From Larix kaempferi (taxonomy: Eukaryota; Streptophyta; Pinopsida; Pinales; Pinaceae): a stretch of 64,000 nt of DNA. The stretch covers positions 14,253,501 to 14,317,500 of the forward strand of contig BSBM01000123.1 in NCBI GenBank assembly GCA_027924585.1, read 5' to 3'. Every line of letters starts with the position of its first letter. The first letter of the stretch is position 1. A model generated the notes under the pieces. The model had not been told where the DNA came from. It ran no database searches and worked only from the letters and a program-made list of their open reading frames with translations. A program made the position numbers and the translations under genes. Shown one piece after another: positions 34,486 to 47,773 of this stretch.

Positions 34486-35264
34486 TGTGAAATTGCCCAC
34501 ATAAGATCCAAAGAGATGATGTAAACCTCACTATGAAAGAATTTAGGAAGAAGAGAGAAGCAATAGAACATAGATCCAATAGAGGCAGAATAATTACACA
34601 CATTGCATTAATCAGAATAGTAACCGGGTAAATATACAATGCTGAGCATGAGGATTCGAATTCACTAGGTGTAATTCGAATTGTCCTTCATGCACAGATC
34701 CATAATCAGTGGAGAGTCATCAGTGCCAAACTAGGAGTCTATCTCATCATCGGTGAAGTCATCAATGCACAAGTAGTGATCAACCGGGAGTCAAACTGAG
34801 TCTAACTGAGTGTGGTTGGTGTAACTGGCACATGGAAGCACTGATATAGTGAAGGAGACTAAGTGGGGGCGCTCATGGAGCTAACTGGAGTCAAAACAGT
34901 CTATCTAGTCACACTGGAGGTCCAAAAGAGTGATAAGTTCAGTTAGGAGTCAGTTAATCCTTAAATCAAGGAAGAACTGAAGATAACTGAACTAAACTGG
35001 ACTGGTAGGTGAAGAAAGGCGCCCTTATCATGCAATAACTGAAAAGAGGGCGCAGTAAGCTCTAGGAGAGCTAAGACTGATCCGAGAGAAGCTCCTGGGG
35101 CTAGTTTGGCAAGGGCTAGGTGCTGGTGCTGCAAACCCTAATTGCATGCAAACCCTAATTGCATGCAAAACCCTAATTGCATGCAAAACCCTAATTTTGC
35201 ATGCAGGACTGAAAATGTCAGAAATGTTAGAAGGACTAGGATGGAGTATAGGAATATCCTAACA
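34486..35264 (-). repeat. 5' LTR of the TR-GAG element
   Basis: 779 bp, nearly identical to 31693-32471. TATA-like sequence on the minus strand at 34626-34639. The telobox/RY block is at 35132-35208. This copy drives transcription of the element on the minus strand. Confidence 0.95.
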
Positions 35265-35269
35265 GTTAC

Positions 35270-36690
35270 AGCCAAAAAGGGAGCTACAATCTACTACAAC
35301 ATTGTTATTGACACCTACAGGAATCTACTACATCATTGTTGGTTATTCTCATTATAGTCTTCCTTCTTGTTACGCCAGTGCATAACGTTTCTGGGTAGTG
35401 AAGGAGGGTGCTACAGCATAATAAGGGAGTATGAGAAGAAGATGATTTGGGTTGTTTTGAGGAGCTGCCATACACCAAAGAAAAATCGAGACACCAAAAA
35501 AGGCCAAATCACTTCCATAAATCATTGTGCACGCCCAGGAAGCTACAGGTTAGATTTAAAGTAATTTCAGATTTGTTTGTCCACCTTAGAACTGCTGTTA
35601 CAGTGATTGTAAACTCAAAGTTATATGAATATGATATTTAGGGTTTATTTTCCTTGTTATTTACACAAAGATATATCTATTGCATTTACTGTTCACTGTT
35701 AGTGCTGCGAAAATCAAGATCTGATATCCAAAACAAACTCTTCCCGTAATGTCTTCCGCAGCGGAATTCTTTTCGGAATGTGGGAATAGAGTTTTCGCAA
35801 AATGCTTCTTCCCCGCCATTGATCAATTTCACTGCAAGCTTGATTATTGATATAACTTACTTTTTCACTTAGCGAAGTGGCTTTCTGATCGTTCGATCAG
35901 TGTCCCCACCAAATCAATGGTGGATTCCAAAATTTATTGAGCGCATTCCATAGAATATAGTGCACATGAAAAGTGTTTCAAGGCTTGCAACTTATCCCAG
36001 CGATATCACTAGTCCAATAAAGGGTAGTGACCCACGTACTAGACCTCACAGACTGCCATCCATACTAACAGATCACGGCCAACACATTTACACACCCTCA
36101 CAACACCCTTAGTAACCCACATTAGGTCATGGTACCTTGATAACAGTCCTCAAGGCACTTTCAGCTAGTCACGATAGTCCTAGCAGGACTAAGACATGTC
36201 ACAACAGCCCTTAGCAGGCTCAATACAGGTCATGGGTTTCTCTAGAAAGCATTAGCATAATTTACACATATGAAATTGATGCAAACAGGAAACACAAACT
36301 GAATATGAACATTGTGATGAATCTCGGAAACTTAAAAAAAAACTTTTCATTAACACTTCCAAGAAAGTTTACAAAGCTACAGTCCAAGCACAGAGGTGTA
36401 AAAAATGAAAGTCAAACCCTTCCTCCTCCATAGAGGTGGCATTTACCCTCGAGACGGATCTTGAAATAGGGCATCAAAATCAGTTACATTGCAGGAATCA
36501 AACCCAAAAATAAGTCCTAAATCCTAACAAACTCTGACGTGGCAGATGCGCCGTGCGCACAAAACATTTCAGGAAGGCACGCTGTGCTGCGCGTGACCAA
36601 TCAAAAATGGAAATATCGACATCTGGGGCTTTCTGGATCACTTGATGAAAATGACAACTCCGAGCATATTTTTAACAGACTACGACTAAC
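35270..36690. other. Spacer next to U-B, possibly containing an LTR
   Basis: No gene is supported. TGTTAGTGCTGCG at 35697 and TTTTAACA ending at 36677 form matching TGTTA/TAACA ends, and the segment between carries an AATGAAAAG/T-run stretch like the LTR next to U-A. No polypurine tract, partner copy or target duplication was found. An LTR following U-B is therefore only possible. Confidence 0.35.
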
Positions 36691-39600
36691 TCAGCTGATG
36701 CCAGGCCTTACAGGCTGATGATTGCTCAGTCTATGTATATCTTGCCACTGCTGATCTGTAGGGGTGGCCATCTCAAATAGCTCCTTTAGGAGAACATCCA
36801 GGTCAATCAGGGGGCTATGGTCAATAGTAGGGAGATTTGATTTGACAGTCCTGAATTGAGCTAGCAACTCAAAGTCCTCACTGAATTTATCGATGATTAC
36901 CTCTCCCTTTAGCCCAACATTCATACCCTCAAACTTTGCATGGTTTACTCTTTCCTGGTTCAGGAGTTTGACATATTTGCCTCGAGGGATCAGCTTCACC
37001 TCTTGACCCCAAAACTCAGGCAACCCTTTCAGAAACAGGGGCTGGAACAATTTGTTGAACTTTTCTACCCCTTGCTGAATAATTTTAATCCTAGTAAGTG
37101 CATTCTGTAACATGTTGTGCTTTGTGGTCATCCTCCTTGCTGCCACCAGAACTGATATCCTCTCATTAATCCCTAGGGCAATTAGTTCTTCCCCATAGGT
37201 TGATCTCATAACATCAATCTCCTTCTGGGCCTCCTCCCTAGGCCTTTGTGCTAGACTTTCCTGTAGGGATTTACATCTTCTGTTTGCTACCATAACATCC
37301 TGTTTATGCTCATCCACCATGACCAAATGTTTTTCTAATGAGAGAATCTCCTTTATCACTGCATCCCAGAGCAAATGTTTATCCCCTTGCAGGGGAATTT
37401 GGCCTATGACCCTTTCCTCAAACTTGGCTACCTTCTCTTTGAGTGTCCTGATCTCTTCAGCAGAGTCTTCACTTTCCTTAGCAGTGATCCTGTGTTGGAT
37501 CTCTTGATTGGCCTCCTTCAATTGAGTGATTTCTAGGTCCTTCAGGGACATTTTAGACATATCTTTGATCGCCAGAGCAGTGGGAGATCTGTCCTCAGGG
37601 GTTCTATAGTCATTAAGTTCATTAATTCTCTTCTTCCCATGTGCGCTTGTCAGCCTCCAGCACAGCAAGGCGGCCTTTCAGATCCAAAAATTCATGTCGC
37701 AATGTCTCAATCTCCCCTTGTAACTACACGGTCTGAGAAGGTAGCTGGATGTCTTTCATAGGTGTCTTTCTTTTCTTTTTGTAAGCATGTATCTTGGATA
37801 GTGGCTTAGCTGGTAAAATAGGCTGCTCTGTTGCCACTGGTTGCTTAGATGCAAGGGGATGCTATATAGCATTCTATGCTGTTTGGTTTGCCACTTCGTC
37901 ACTTAGGAGTTTCACTTGCAGGTTCCAGGCCTTATTTGTTTCCTTTTTCTGCTTCAATTGGGTCTCCAGTTTAACCACCCTTTGCTGGGACCTGAGATGG
38001 GCTAACGCCTCCTTAGTCAGATCATCATAGATGAGATCGCTAACTCCCTTATGGAACACAATCTTATCTAGGATTGAGAACCCATCCATATTGAACTCGA
38101 CCTTTGAAACTCCTTCCTCATTAGCGATGGCTAGGTTCAGGGAGTTTGTTGTAATATTCCTGGCAGTAGTGAAAGAGACTTTGCTGCCTGATAGATTCCT
38201 TAGCTTCTTGGACTAATTCTGAGTCTCAGCCTCGGATTGCTCTTTGAGCTTCCCATAGGTGGTCAACAATTGCTTTTCAATATTAAATTTCCCTTCAACA
38301 GCGGAGGCAAAATAATACTTTTGATAATTGATTAGAGACTCCTCACCCCCTTTCTTGATTGATTGTGTGGTTCATGGGGGCTTTCTCTGTGAGTGTGTAG
38401 TGGCTGGTTTTACAACCACTATTGGTTGGGCAATCACCATCTGATTTGCAACCTTTCCACCAGCAGGGTTTACTGAAACAAGCTCCTCCTCTATCACTTT
38501 CTTGAGGGCTTCAGATTCAAAATTAAACTCCTGCTCTAGGTTGATTACGTCCTCCTCTACGTCTATCCTAGGCTTCTTGCTAGGGGTTTGTTCATCACAT
38601 TCCATATCCTCTAGCTCTGACTGAGACCTTCTGCTACTACCATCACTGTTTAGGGGCAAGGGAGTAGCTGGGACTGTACCTTGCACTTCTTTAGGATCTT
38701 GAATTTTCTCTGCAGGAGTCCAATCAAAATCATAGGCAAGAGAATTTGCATCTTGGGAAAAGTCAGGGATCATGGAGAGAATAAAGACTGACCTCTACAC
38801 CTCAAACCTCCTCTAGGAAATGATCCCCTTAGGATCATAATTCTGTGCATGAGTCCCCTGAAACTTCATGTCCTTCAAAACTTTCTCCACCATTTGTAAT
38901 GCTGCTGGCTTCTTCACAACGAAGGGCCCGAAATTAACAGGGTATTTGATCCAATAGTTCTTCTTGTGAGTAATAAAATGCTCCTCATCAGCAGAAATCC
39001 TCTGCCTAATCAATTCTAGTGCAAATACTGAGGGAGTTAGGTAAACTGGTAGCATGAAAGGGGCAGCTGAAAAACCATATACCCTGATAACTGAATACTT
39101 ATGCATCAAAAACCAATCTCCAATACCCTCTTGCTGCAAGGCAACCTACATGTCTTTTGATATCCCCTTCTCTTTAGGGTTGAATAGTTTGGAGATGCTG
39201 AGGTCAATTCTATCAATGAATAGGGTGTAAGACCAGTGCTGGATCTTCTGGAGAGACCGAGGCCAGTTTTTGAACACCTCTGGATCCACGTCCTCAAGGG
39301 TCTTCCGGTTGGAACTGACTATGATGGCAAATAGATACACCTGGTATCTAAACTGCTTATCCAAATCAAACTTCTCAAGCTGAGAATTGATTTCTTCAGC
39401 CAAGAAATCATTGAACTTAATTCCTGCTTCAGATTGACTCAGGTAAAGGAGAATGCCTAGCATTACTTCAGAGACCATTATATGGCTATCAAGACATAGG
39501 ATTTGACTCAAGAGGGAGATGGCTGATACGACAGACTTTATGAAAAATTCGGAAGAGAGTGGGGTGATAAGGATCTCTAAGGGAACTGGGGTCATCAAAA

Positions 39601-40066
39601 TGTTCTGGAAAAATTTATTCTTGGATTCTAGGTCGGATTTCCCGAACACCTGTAGAACCTCCGATTCGGTGAAGGGGATCAGGGCCTGACATTGGGCTTC
39701 AAAGAGACCCAGGGAAGCCCTGATATCTTCTAGTGTAATTCTGTAAATGACATGGGAGTGGGTATCATCTAAGATGGCCTTCCCAGTGGCAAAATAATTG
39801 GAGGCTACCCTTTGGACAATATCTGGGAAATAGGGCAATTGTTCTAATGTAAACCCTATTAAGGATGACTTTAAATTTACCAACATTTCCGACTCGTCTC
39901 TGGAAGGTGACAACAAAGAGTTCTGGGCATCACTGACACTGGACAACCGCAAACAAGGATCATAAGCATTGTAAAGTCGATCACAGATAATCTCCTCAGA
40001 TGGGTCAAGGCTTTTTATAGACGAGGCCACAGTAGAACTGTCTATTGGATGAATTACAGAACACAA
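36691..40066 (-). pseudogene. U-B: decayed large coiled-coil gene, unknown family shared with U-C
   Basis: One minus-strand frame runs from the ATG ending at 40066 through about 38089, interrupted only by stops (TAG at 39146-39148, two TAG near 38800, TGA near 38372, further TAG), then shifts frame before 37668-36691. The 306-residue N-terminal part is helical and unrecognised. Next comes GDWFLMHKYSVIRVYGF with a following YLTPSVFALELIRQRIS, conserved in U-C. Then a Ser/Glu-rich linker with SKKPRIDVEEDV, long heptad-rich segments (TKEALAHLRSQQRVVKLETQ; LEITQLKEANQEIQHRI), and a C-terminal block with LFQPLFLKGLPEFWG, also conserved. Intact length would be about 1100 residues. A TATA-like GTTTATAAGGC lies upstream near 40215. 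No function is proposed. Confidence 0.72.
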
Positions 40067-40729
40067 AAGGGTTGATAAACGATGAAGGAGTACCTGGTTG
40101 TGACGGTCAATAATTCTGGAGGTTGCAGTTGTATCCAGCTGACTCGTGCTTGGTAGACGTCAGATTTGCAGGGTGGTGGGAGTATTAAGGAACTGTTAAT
40201 GTCAAGTTGATTAGCCTTATAAACCATCACGCTCCGTAAACGTGACCTTTGTACCTCCAATCTTCGAGCGCAATATCCAATGGGGAGGGTCCCACCAGAT
40301 TTCACAAATTTGTTTTTTATCTTCAGAGTTATATTGATGGGTTTAAATCTTAAATATATTATCTTTAATATAAAACCAAAATATTATGTAATTGATGTTT
40401 GGATTTGGTTATTATAAGGTGGAAGCTTGTGTGGTGTAATATATTGTTGTCATGTGCAGGTAAACTCTATTTTGGAAAGCATATGGGTGTACTACATGAA
40501 TATTCCTAACCATATGTTGGAAGGAAGTTGAGAGGCCAACTCTCAAGGAGCCAATTCGAGAAATTGGGCTAGTTTTATTTTCAAATGGCCAAAAAAAGGG
40601 ATTGGACAAATTTGAAAATGAGGTATACCTTTTATATTTGATTCTTCAATATGATATTTTATAACATATGTCTTCATTGTAATTTGTAGTGTTTTCTTCT
40701 TACGTGATGTGCAAATTGGTTCTATGTAG

Positions 40730-43700
40730 GATGTCAAAGGAATATCAAGTCGGGGTTGAAGAATTCATAGAGTTTTCAAAAAGGCATTCAGAGGATAATA
40801 ACAACACAAGATGCCCTTGTAAAAAATGTTGCAATGTTGTAGTATTGACATTTCAGGAAGTACAAGACCACTTGATGATTCATGGTATAACAAGTTTATA
40901 TAAAACTTGGTTTTTCCATGGAGAGAGAGTTCCTACTCAGGACTATATATTTGACAAGAGCAAGAAATGCCACATAACAGAGATGCATGATTTTCCTCCA
41001 GAAATTACACATGGTGATGAACACATAGTCAGACATGAATATGATAATTAGAATGATGAGTTTGCAACATTGCTTATAAATGATACTAAAGTTCTTAAGA
41101 ATGACGATCATAACAAGGAAACCATGGTTGATGATCATATGGTTGAAATGGTGAATGATTCTTATCAATATTATAATGAAAATCCAGATGTGAATTGTGA
41201 AAATGGCCAAGCAGAATCAATGGAAGAAAAAAGTGATATCAATCAATATCTAAAGTTAATTGAAGATGTGAAGGCACCATTGTACCTAGGTTGCACTAGT
41301 TTCACTAAGCTATCAACCACTATGAAATTGTACAACCTTAAAGTGAGAAATGGATGGTCTGATGCAAGTTTCACCCAGTTGTTGGAGTTGAAAAGAGAAA
41401 TGCTTCCAACAGGAAATACACTTCCAGAATCTACATATGCTGCAAAAAGTTTGATTAAATCATTGGGGTTGGACTATGAAATGATACATGTATGCCACAA
41501 TGATTTGATTTTATATTGGGGAAAATATGAAAAAATAATTGAATTCCCAAAATGTGGCGAATAAAGATGGAAGGTTGATGCTCATTCGGAAAAGGTGCAT
41601 ACTGGTGTCTCGGCCAAAGTGCTGAGGTATTTCCCTATAGTGCCGAGGTTGAAGAGAATGTACATGTATGATTTTGAACTCTTATAATTCCATTATATCA
41701 AACACCTTCATGTACTACCAACCTACTAGAAAATCATCTTCTTTAACCTACTAAGTAGTGCAATGCATATATGATTCTTTATGTTTTTGTTACAACTCTA
41801 CATATATTTCACAGAAAATGAGGTGGCATCATGAGAATGCAAGTAAGGATGGAATAATGCGCCACTTAGTTGATAGCCCAGCATGGAAAACTATAGATTC
41901 TAAATGGCCAAATTTTTCCAACGATCCTCGCAATGTACGACTTGCAATGGCAGTGGATGGATTTAATCCTTTTGGAAACATGAGTAGTAGTTACAGTGTA
42001 TGGCCAGTAGTACTAGTCACATATAACATTCCGCCATGGTTATGCATGAAAAGGAGCTTTTGTTTGTTGTCATTGTTAATACTTGGTCCCAAGAAACCAG
42101 GAAATGACATAGATGTTTATTTGGAACCATTGGTAAGTGAACTAAAACTAAAATGGGATGAAGGGGAAAGGAAATACGATGCTCATTCAAGGTCATTCTT
42201 CAATATGAAGGTTATATTGATGTGGGTAATCCATGACTTTCCTGCTTATGGAAATATGGTTGGTTGCATGATTAAAGGGTTTTGCACATGCCCTATATGT
42301 GGAAGGAACATAGATTCAATGTATCTCAAATGTAGTAGGAAGTGTGTGTACATGGGACATAGGAGATATATTCCAATAAATCATAAGTATCGTTCACAAA
42401 AAGGACCATTTAATGGGAAGTCTGAACATCTCATTGCACCTAAAATTGTACAAGTGTCAGATATTTTTACAGAAACAGAAGGAAGGGAAGAGAAATTGGG
42501 AAAGACTAAAAGTACAAAAAGAAAGAGAAATTTAAAAAAAGGTGAAAATTCGAAGAATGACGCGTGGAAGAAAAGGTCAATTCTATTCAGTTTACCATAT
42601 TGGGAGGTATGTGCACACATTAACTTAAGGCCTAAAATGTACGATGCTTGAAGGATTTCATTGTGTTTAATATGAATATATTATTTAATTTTTCTTTGAT
42701 GTTATAATTCATTGATTTTTTATACGGTTGGATGCAGAAACTCCTAGTGTGTCACATTTTAGATTTAATGCATGTAGAAAAAAATGTATGCGAAAGTATT
42801 TTAGGAACCCTTCTAGATATAAAAGATAAATCAAAGGATGGGAAAAATTCTCGTGATGACTTACAACAGTTGGGTATAAGGAGGTCCCTGTGGCCATAAT
42901 GAAAAGGAAAAAAAATATTTCTTCCACCCGCACCACACACTCTTTCAAAAAAGGAGAAAGAGATTCTTTGTCATGTTTTGTTCACCATAAAAGTTCTAGA
43001 TGGATATAGTTCAAACCCTAGAAATCATGTATCTATGAAATATCTCAAGCTTCATAGTATGAAAGCACATGATTGCCATGTTCTCATGCAACAAATCCTT
43101 CTAGTAGCATTGCGCCATGTGCTACCAAAAGCAGTTCGAAACACTATTTGTAGGCAAATTTGTGCAAAAATGGTGGATCCAACAGATCTTGATAACTTAC
43201 AAATGTTGTGGAAATTTTGTGCTTACTCGAAAAATATTTCCCCCTTTCATTCTTTGATATAATGATACATTTGACTGTACACTTGGTGCGAGAGCTACGT
43301 TATTGTGGACTAGTTGCATATTGATGGATGTACCCTTTTGAAAGGTCAGTTAAATGTTATTAAGTGAAAATCCACATAAATTCTAGCATTTTATGTGCAT
43401 ATAATAATAATACATTACTAGCAACTCTTTATTCATACTTTTGATTTCTCTACAAATTGTGTGCTTTTTTCTAGGAACATGAAAGTTTTCAAAAGTTATG
43501 TGAAAAATAAGAATAGGCCCGAAGGCTGCATAGCTGAAAACTGCATTGTGCTGGATATGTTGAAGGTATGGATTATATTGAAAGCATGCCTAGTAGAAAT
43601 GAAGCTTGGGACGATGAAGAAGGAGAGGTTGGACAATATGGGAAGGCCTTATCTAGTGGAACTTCTATTGAATTAGATAAAATTAGTTTGTTACAAGCCC

Positions 43701-44724
43701 ACAGATGGGTCTTGCACAACATAGATGAAATTCAACCTTGGATAGAGTAAGTAATAAGCACATACTTATGAAATCATTTTTTATTATAATATATCACAAT
43801 TTTTTCATAAATTGTTTATTGACATTACTTTAAAATAGGATGCACTTGACAGAAATTGCCAATAGTAACATCCAAGCAAAAAAGGATGAAGTCTTACTAC
43901 AAAAGCTCCACAACCAACAATTTAGTGATTGGTTAAGAAAATAGGTAACGATATGTTCTTCATATTAGATTTAATTGAACTTCATTGATCAAGACTATTA
44001 TGATGTATGAAGGTGAGATTCTTTTAATATATTTTGAAATTGCATGGTTTTCTAACGACATTTCAAAATTTCAAGGTGGAAGGAAAAGAAAATATTTTTG
44101 ATACCCTTAAATGGTTGGCACGTGGCCCAAGGAAATATGCAACTAAGTATGATGGCTACTTAATCAATGGGTGTAGATTTCATGTTAAAAGATTAGAAAA
44201 TGTTAGGGCCACCCAAAATAGTGGTGTGTGCATAGATGCACAAACATTAATGAGATCAAGTGCAAAGGATAAAAACCCTATACATCAAATGACAACATAT
44301 TATGGAGTGATTCAAGAAATAATGTTATTGAACTACTATTTGGTGCAGTATCCATTGTTCAAATGTGATTGGATAGATGTACACAAGAAGAATGGAATGA
44401 AAGTTGATGAAATTGGTTTCACCATGGTGAACCTAAAGAGATGCTTGAGTAAGGATAGACTGCAAGATGATCTATTTATTCTAGCATCACAAGTGAAACA
44501 AGTGTTTTATGTACACTATCCGATAGAGAATGACTGGTGTGTAGTTTTGACATGCCCTCTGAAGGGATAAGGAAATTGTAATAGATATGATTTGGAGTAT
44601 GTAGATTTATCAAGTGTTGCAGATTTTGAAGGGACAAAATGCAAAGAGGATGAAGTTGTAGGTGATGGTGGCATGGATTATGTTCGACAAGATTGTGAAG
44701 GCACATGGTTGGATGTTGTTCAGT
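40730..44724 (+). pseudogene. CACTA (En/Spm) TNP2-type transposase, decayed
   Basis: Domains read in the usual TNP2 order. An N-terminal Transpos_assoc region (KNTRCPCKKCC-like, HLMIHGI, YKTWFFHGE) occupies 40730-40950. Then come GLDYEMIHVCHNDLILYWG and a CPKCG-like site to 41564. An intron (about 41666-41814, GT-AG) leads to the Transposase_21 core with MRWHHENASKDG, LAMAVDGFNPFGNMS, LLILGPKKPGNDIDVYL and MWVIHDFPAYGNM (41815-42606). A second GT-AG intron (42607-42737) precedes KLLVCHILDLMHVEKNVCES. DUF4218-like sequence follows to about 43740, then a DUF4216-like domain (MTTYYGVIQEIMLLNYY, FILASQVKQVFYVHYP) to 44570. Several stops (TAG at 41049) and shifts show it is dead. The enzyme would cut CACTA ends. 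Confidence 0.93.
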
Positions 44725-44729
44725 AAGTA

Positions 44730-47165
44730 GCATGCATGATTTATTTATTAGTTCTCATTTAAGTTGTATCTGTGAAAACTTATATCTTAGATTATTACTT
44801 GGATTTACCTTTCATGCATATATTTTTTGTTTTTCTATTGTTTATGCATATTATTACTTGGATTTACCTTTCATGCATATATTTTTATAGTAGATAGATT
44901 GGGTGTGGGGAATTGAGAGTAATGTGAGGTGGGGGGGAGGGGCCATATGAGCTTCAACCTTCATGTGTTTGGACCTGTTTAGTAGAGAATAAGATATTCT
45001 TGAAACCAAGAGAAGCTCATTCAGGTATTTTGATTTCATTTTTTTAGAATTTCATATATGTTATGCCTTTTTTTACATATCTATCAATCGCTTATATGAA
45101 AATAACATTTTGTCATGATATATGCAGGTTTTCACAATGGAAAGAAATATAATGACAATTTGTATCGTTCTCTAATGCATATTTGTAATTTATCACCACA
45201 ACTAATTTTTCAATTAGATATCTTATTGTCATTTCTGCAAATTTTAATTTTTTGGGTTATTGGTCGTTGGATGAATTGTCCGACGAATGGAGTCATTTCG
45301 TCTATAGATTGTCTGGGTAAGCACGTGGAACCCTCGACAGATCATTGTTTTAAGGAAGAGGTTAGACTTAGTATTCGTGAATTGTAGCTTATCAATATTT
45401 TACTATTTGTTTTCAGCAAGAGGGATTAAGATTGACTTTGCAATTTAGTTTGAAGTTTTTTTTTCACCATTTTGATAGCTTTCAACTAACCAGGCAACAA
45501 AAGTACTCTTTCCATATTACAGTGGAGTACATATTATTTACAAGAATCTACTTCTCCAATTACGCACAGGGCCTGCACGTAATTCCATCCACAAGTAGCC
45601 TTGCGTGTGCTTGTGCAAGTGAAATAGCCCACCATAGTGGAGTATGAAACACCCTTTCCTTACCATCAGGCTAAGACTCCATTTTCATTGTAATTTAGTT
45701 TATCTATATTCTAACAAAAAAATGTCTTTGAATCTATTTGAGTATATTGACCAGTGCGATTTGTCTCTTCACTGTTACTGAGTTTAATATGTAAACTGTT
45801 GTGCTACTTCTCAATGGAATATTACGAAACTACGAATACAGGTTTTTTCTTTACCTTTACTGTTGCATCTGGCGTGAAATATAGCCATTGAAATGTATTT
45901 GATCTATTTGTTCATTGCATATGTTACCAAGATATTATTTAGTTGTTGGAATTCATGAGAATGTATAATTAACTTTACCAAAAAAATACCTTATATAATG
46001 CCTTTCATAGTTTGTCATGTTCTTTAACTTATTGTATTGCCACTAAAATTAGAGAAATAAACATTGGTAGAATTCTATAAAGAAAATGTTAATTTTATGC
46101 TCTAGAACTGATGTGACTAGGCTATGATCATAAATAAAGTTGTTCTTCATCAATGTTTGAGAACTGGGTTGTCCTAAATAATTTTGAGGGCATTGATCAT
46201 TTTTCTTATGTTTACGTAGTAAAGGAGATACTCTAGTGTTGTATCTAAAATGTACGGTCCTACTTTTTTTTCTTAAAATAAGGATATGGATAGTACAGTT
46301 CTATTTTGTTGTTTGTTTCTTATATATTTCTGCAACAAGCTTCAGGTAACATTTTTGTCCAGCAACAATGAAACCTGGGGTATTCAGGAATGATGGAATG
46401 AGATAACAATTAATTGCTTCATAAATATTTGGGATGAGAATTTAGCTCTCTCTTATCTATTAAACATTTTCAGGTAGTAGCATGTCTTCACTGTTACCAT
46501 GCATTGAAATGTAACCTCTATTGCATCCATAATTTGCTGCTCTTGATTGTTACGTTTTTAGATGAAATTTTTTTGCTTGTGTTAGATGACAATGCAATTA
46601 AAACCTTTTCATTCATTAAAGGTTGCTACTGAAATAACATGACAAAATGAATTAACAATGAAGGAAACACATTTCACATGGGAGAAAGAAAGAACAGACT
46701 GTAGATCAAATAACACATGAATCTCTGAACAAAAACGCCTGCAAGGCCTGCCAATTTTATTTAAAATAGCTTCAAAATTGTTCAAACACAGAGCAACACT
46801 CAGCCTTCGAAATTTTTAACCCCTTTTCCATTGATTACATTTAATTTATAGATGTCTTCGAGCCCCAGGCTCAGCCTTCTCTTGAACAAAAAACGGTTAT
46901 AACCTATTGACACCTAATCGAGGCATATTCACCATTACAGACATGAGAGAGAGGTGGAAAAATCGGCTCAACATCCTTTTACATTTACAGGTCGTTTTTA
47001 CTATATGAATGCCTATACTTAACAAAAATACAAAAAATGATCTCAGAGATGCTCTTCTAGCTAGCCGCTCCTACTAACCGAATGCTCCCAATAGCAGAAA
47101 ACTTTACAAGAACCTCGAACTCCTCATGCACCTGTCCTAATTCTCCCCTTTCCATACTTCTCAAT
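44730..47165. other. Spacer: CACTA 3' sequence and the flank of U-C
   Basis: No gene or domain is supported on either strand, and no CACTA right terminus is visible. The segment nearest U-C (46.6-47.1 kb) shares short stretches with the U-B flank on the minus strand (GAGATTCAT, GTGTTTCCT), hinting at common 3' flanking sequence. Confidence 0.4.
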
Positions 47166-47171
47166 GGACTT

Positions 47172-47773
47172 CTATTGGTCAGTTGAGGGTAGGTCTAGGG
47201 TGGAGAGATCCTTAATTAACACTCTTAGCTCTTTGTGTTCTTTGTAAGAATAACTAGCATGTAGTGTCCTGGCTCCCCCGAACATTGAGGCTAACTTGAA
47301 ATCCCTTGTCAATTTTTCAGCTACTATCTGACCCGTCAGAGGCTGATCCATCCTTGCAAAATCCTCCTGGTTTACCCTGCAATCCCATATTTTAACCTTG
47401 TATTCCTCATTTGATAACATGGTTCCATTCTCCTCCCAGAACATAGGTAGGCCTTTCTTGAATAAGGGGTCGAATGCCTCCTTGAACAACCTTAGTTGAT
47501 TTGAGAGAATGTCTATCCCAGAATAGGTGATCTTCACCTAGTGATGCTTGTTAATTATTCTCTTATCCCATATAATTGTGACTACCCTATCCTTTATGCC
47601 TGTTGTATAAGCCTGTTCCTCTGACAAACCACTCAGAAACTCCACTGCATTTTCTGCATAATCCGATGGCTTCTTATTAAGCTTTTCATTGGCTACTGCT
47701 ACAGCTTGTTTAGCCAAATTTACCACAGTTTCCTTATCCAATATGAATTTCAAATAGGGCCTTAGGTCGTATG
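47172..47773 (-). pseudogene. U-C, 3' part (C-terminal block)
   Basis: This continues the U-C frame after the LARD-like insertion: YDLRPYLKFILDKETVVNLA is read in the frame that ends in DDVIQQAY at 59.76 kb. A TAG near 47538 precedes LFKEAFDPLFKKGLPMFWEE, matching LFQPLFLKGLPEFWG of U-B, and RDFKLASMF with LRVLIKDLSTLDLP near the end. The role is unknown. The target duplication GTATG (47769-47773) marks the break. Confidence 0.75.

Larger units (their letters stand above)
31693..35264 (-). mobile_element. Young gag-only Copia derivative (TR-GAG type), complete
   Basis: Two 779-bp LTRs flank a 2.0-kb interior. The 5-bp duplication GTTAC is at 31688-31692 and 35265-35269. The primer site (34474-34485) and polypurine tract (32472-32482) are intact, and the interior is one open frame for Gag and protease. 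Comparing the LTRs by eye I find only two differences (CTCAGTGG/CTAAGTGG and GCACTAAG/GCAGTAAG), so insertion was very recent. Integrase, reverse transcriptase and RNase H are absent. This fits terminal-repeat retrotransposons with a GAG domain, which depend on enzymes from an autonomous partner. Confidence 0.95.

Noticed and set aside
35697-36677. Definite LTR next to U-B
   Set aside because: The TGTTA/TAACA ends are suggestive, but the flanking five bases do not match (TTCAC versus GACTA), there is no polypurine tract and no second copy.
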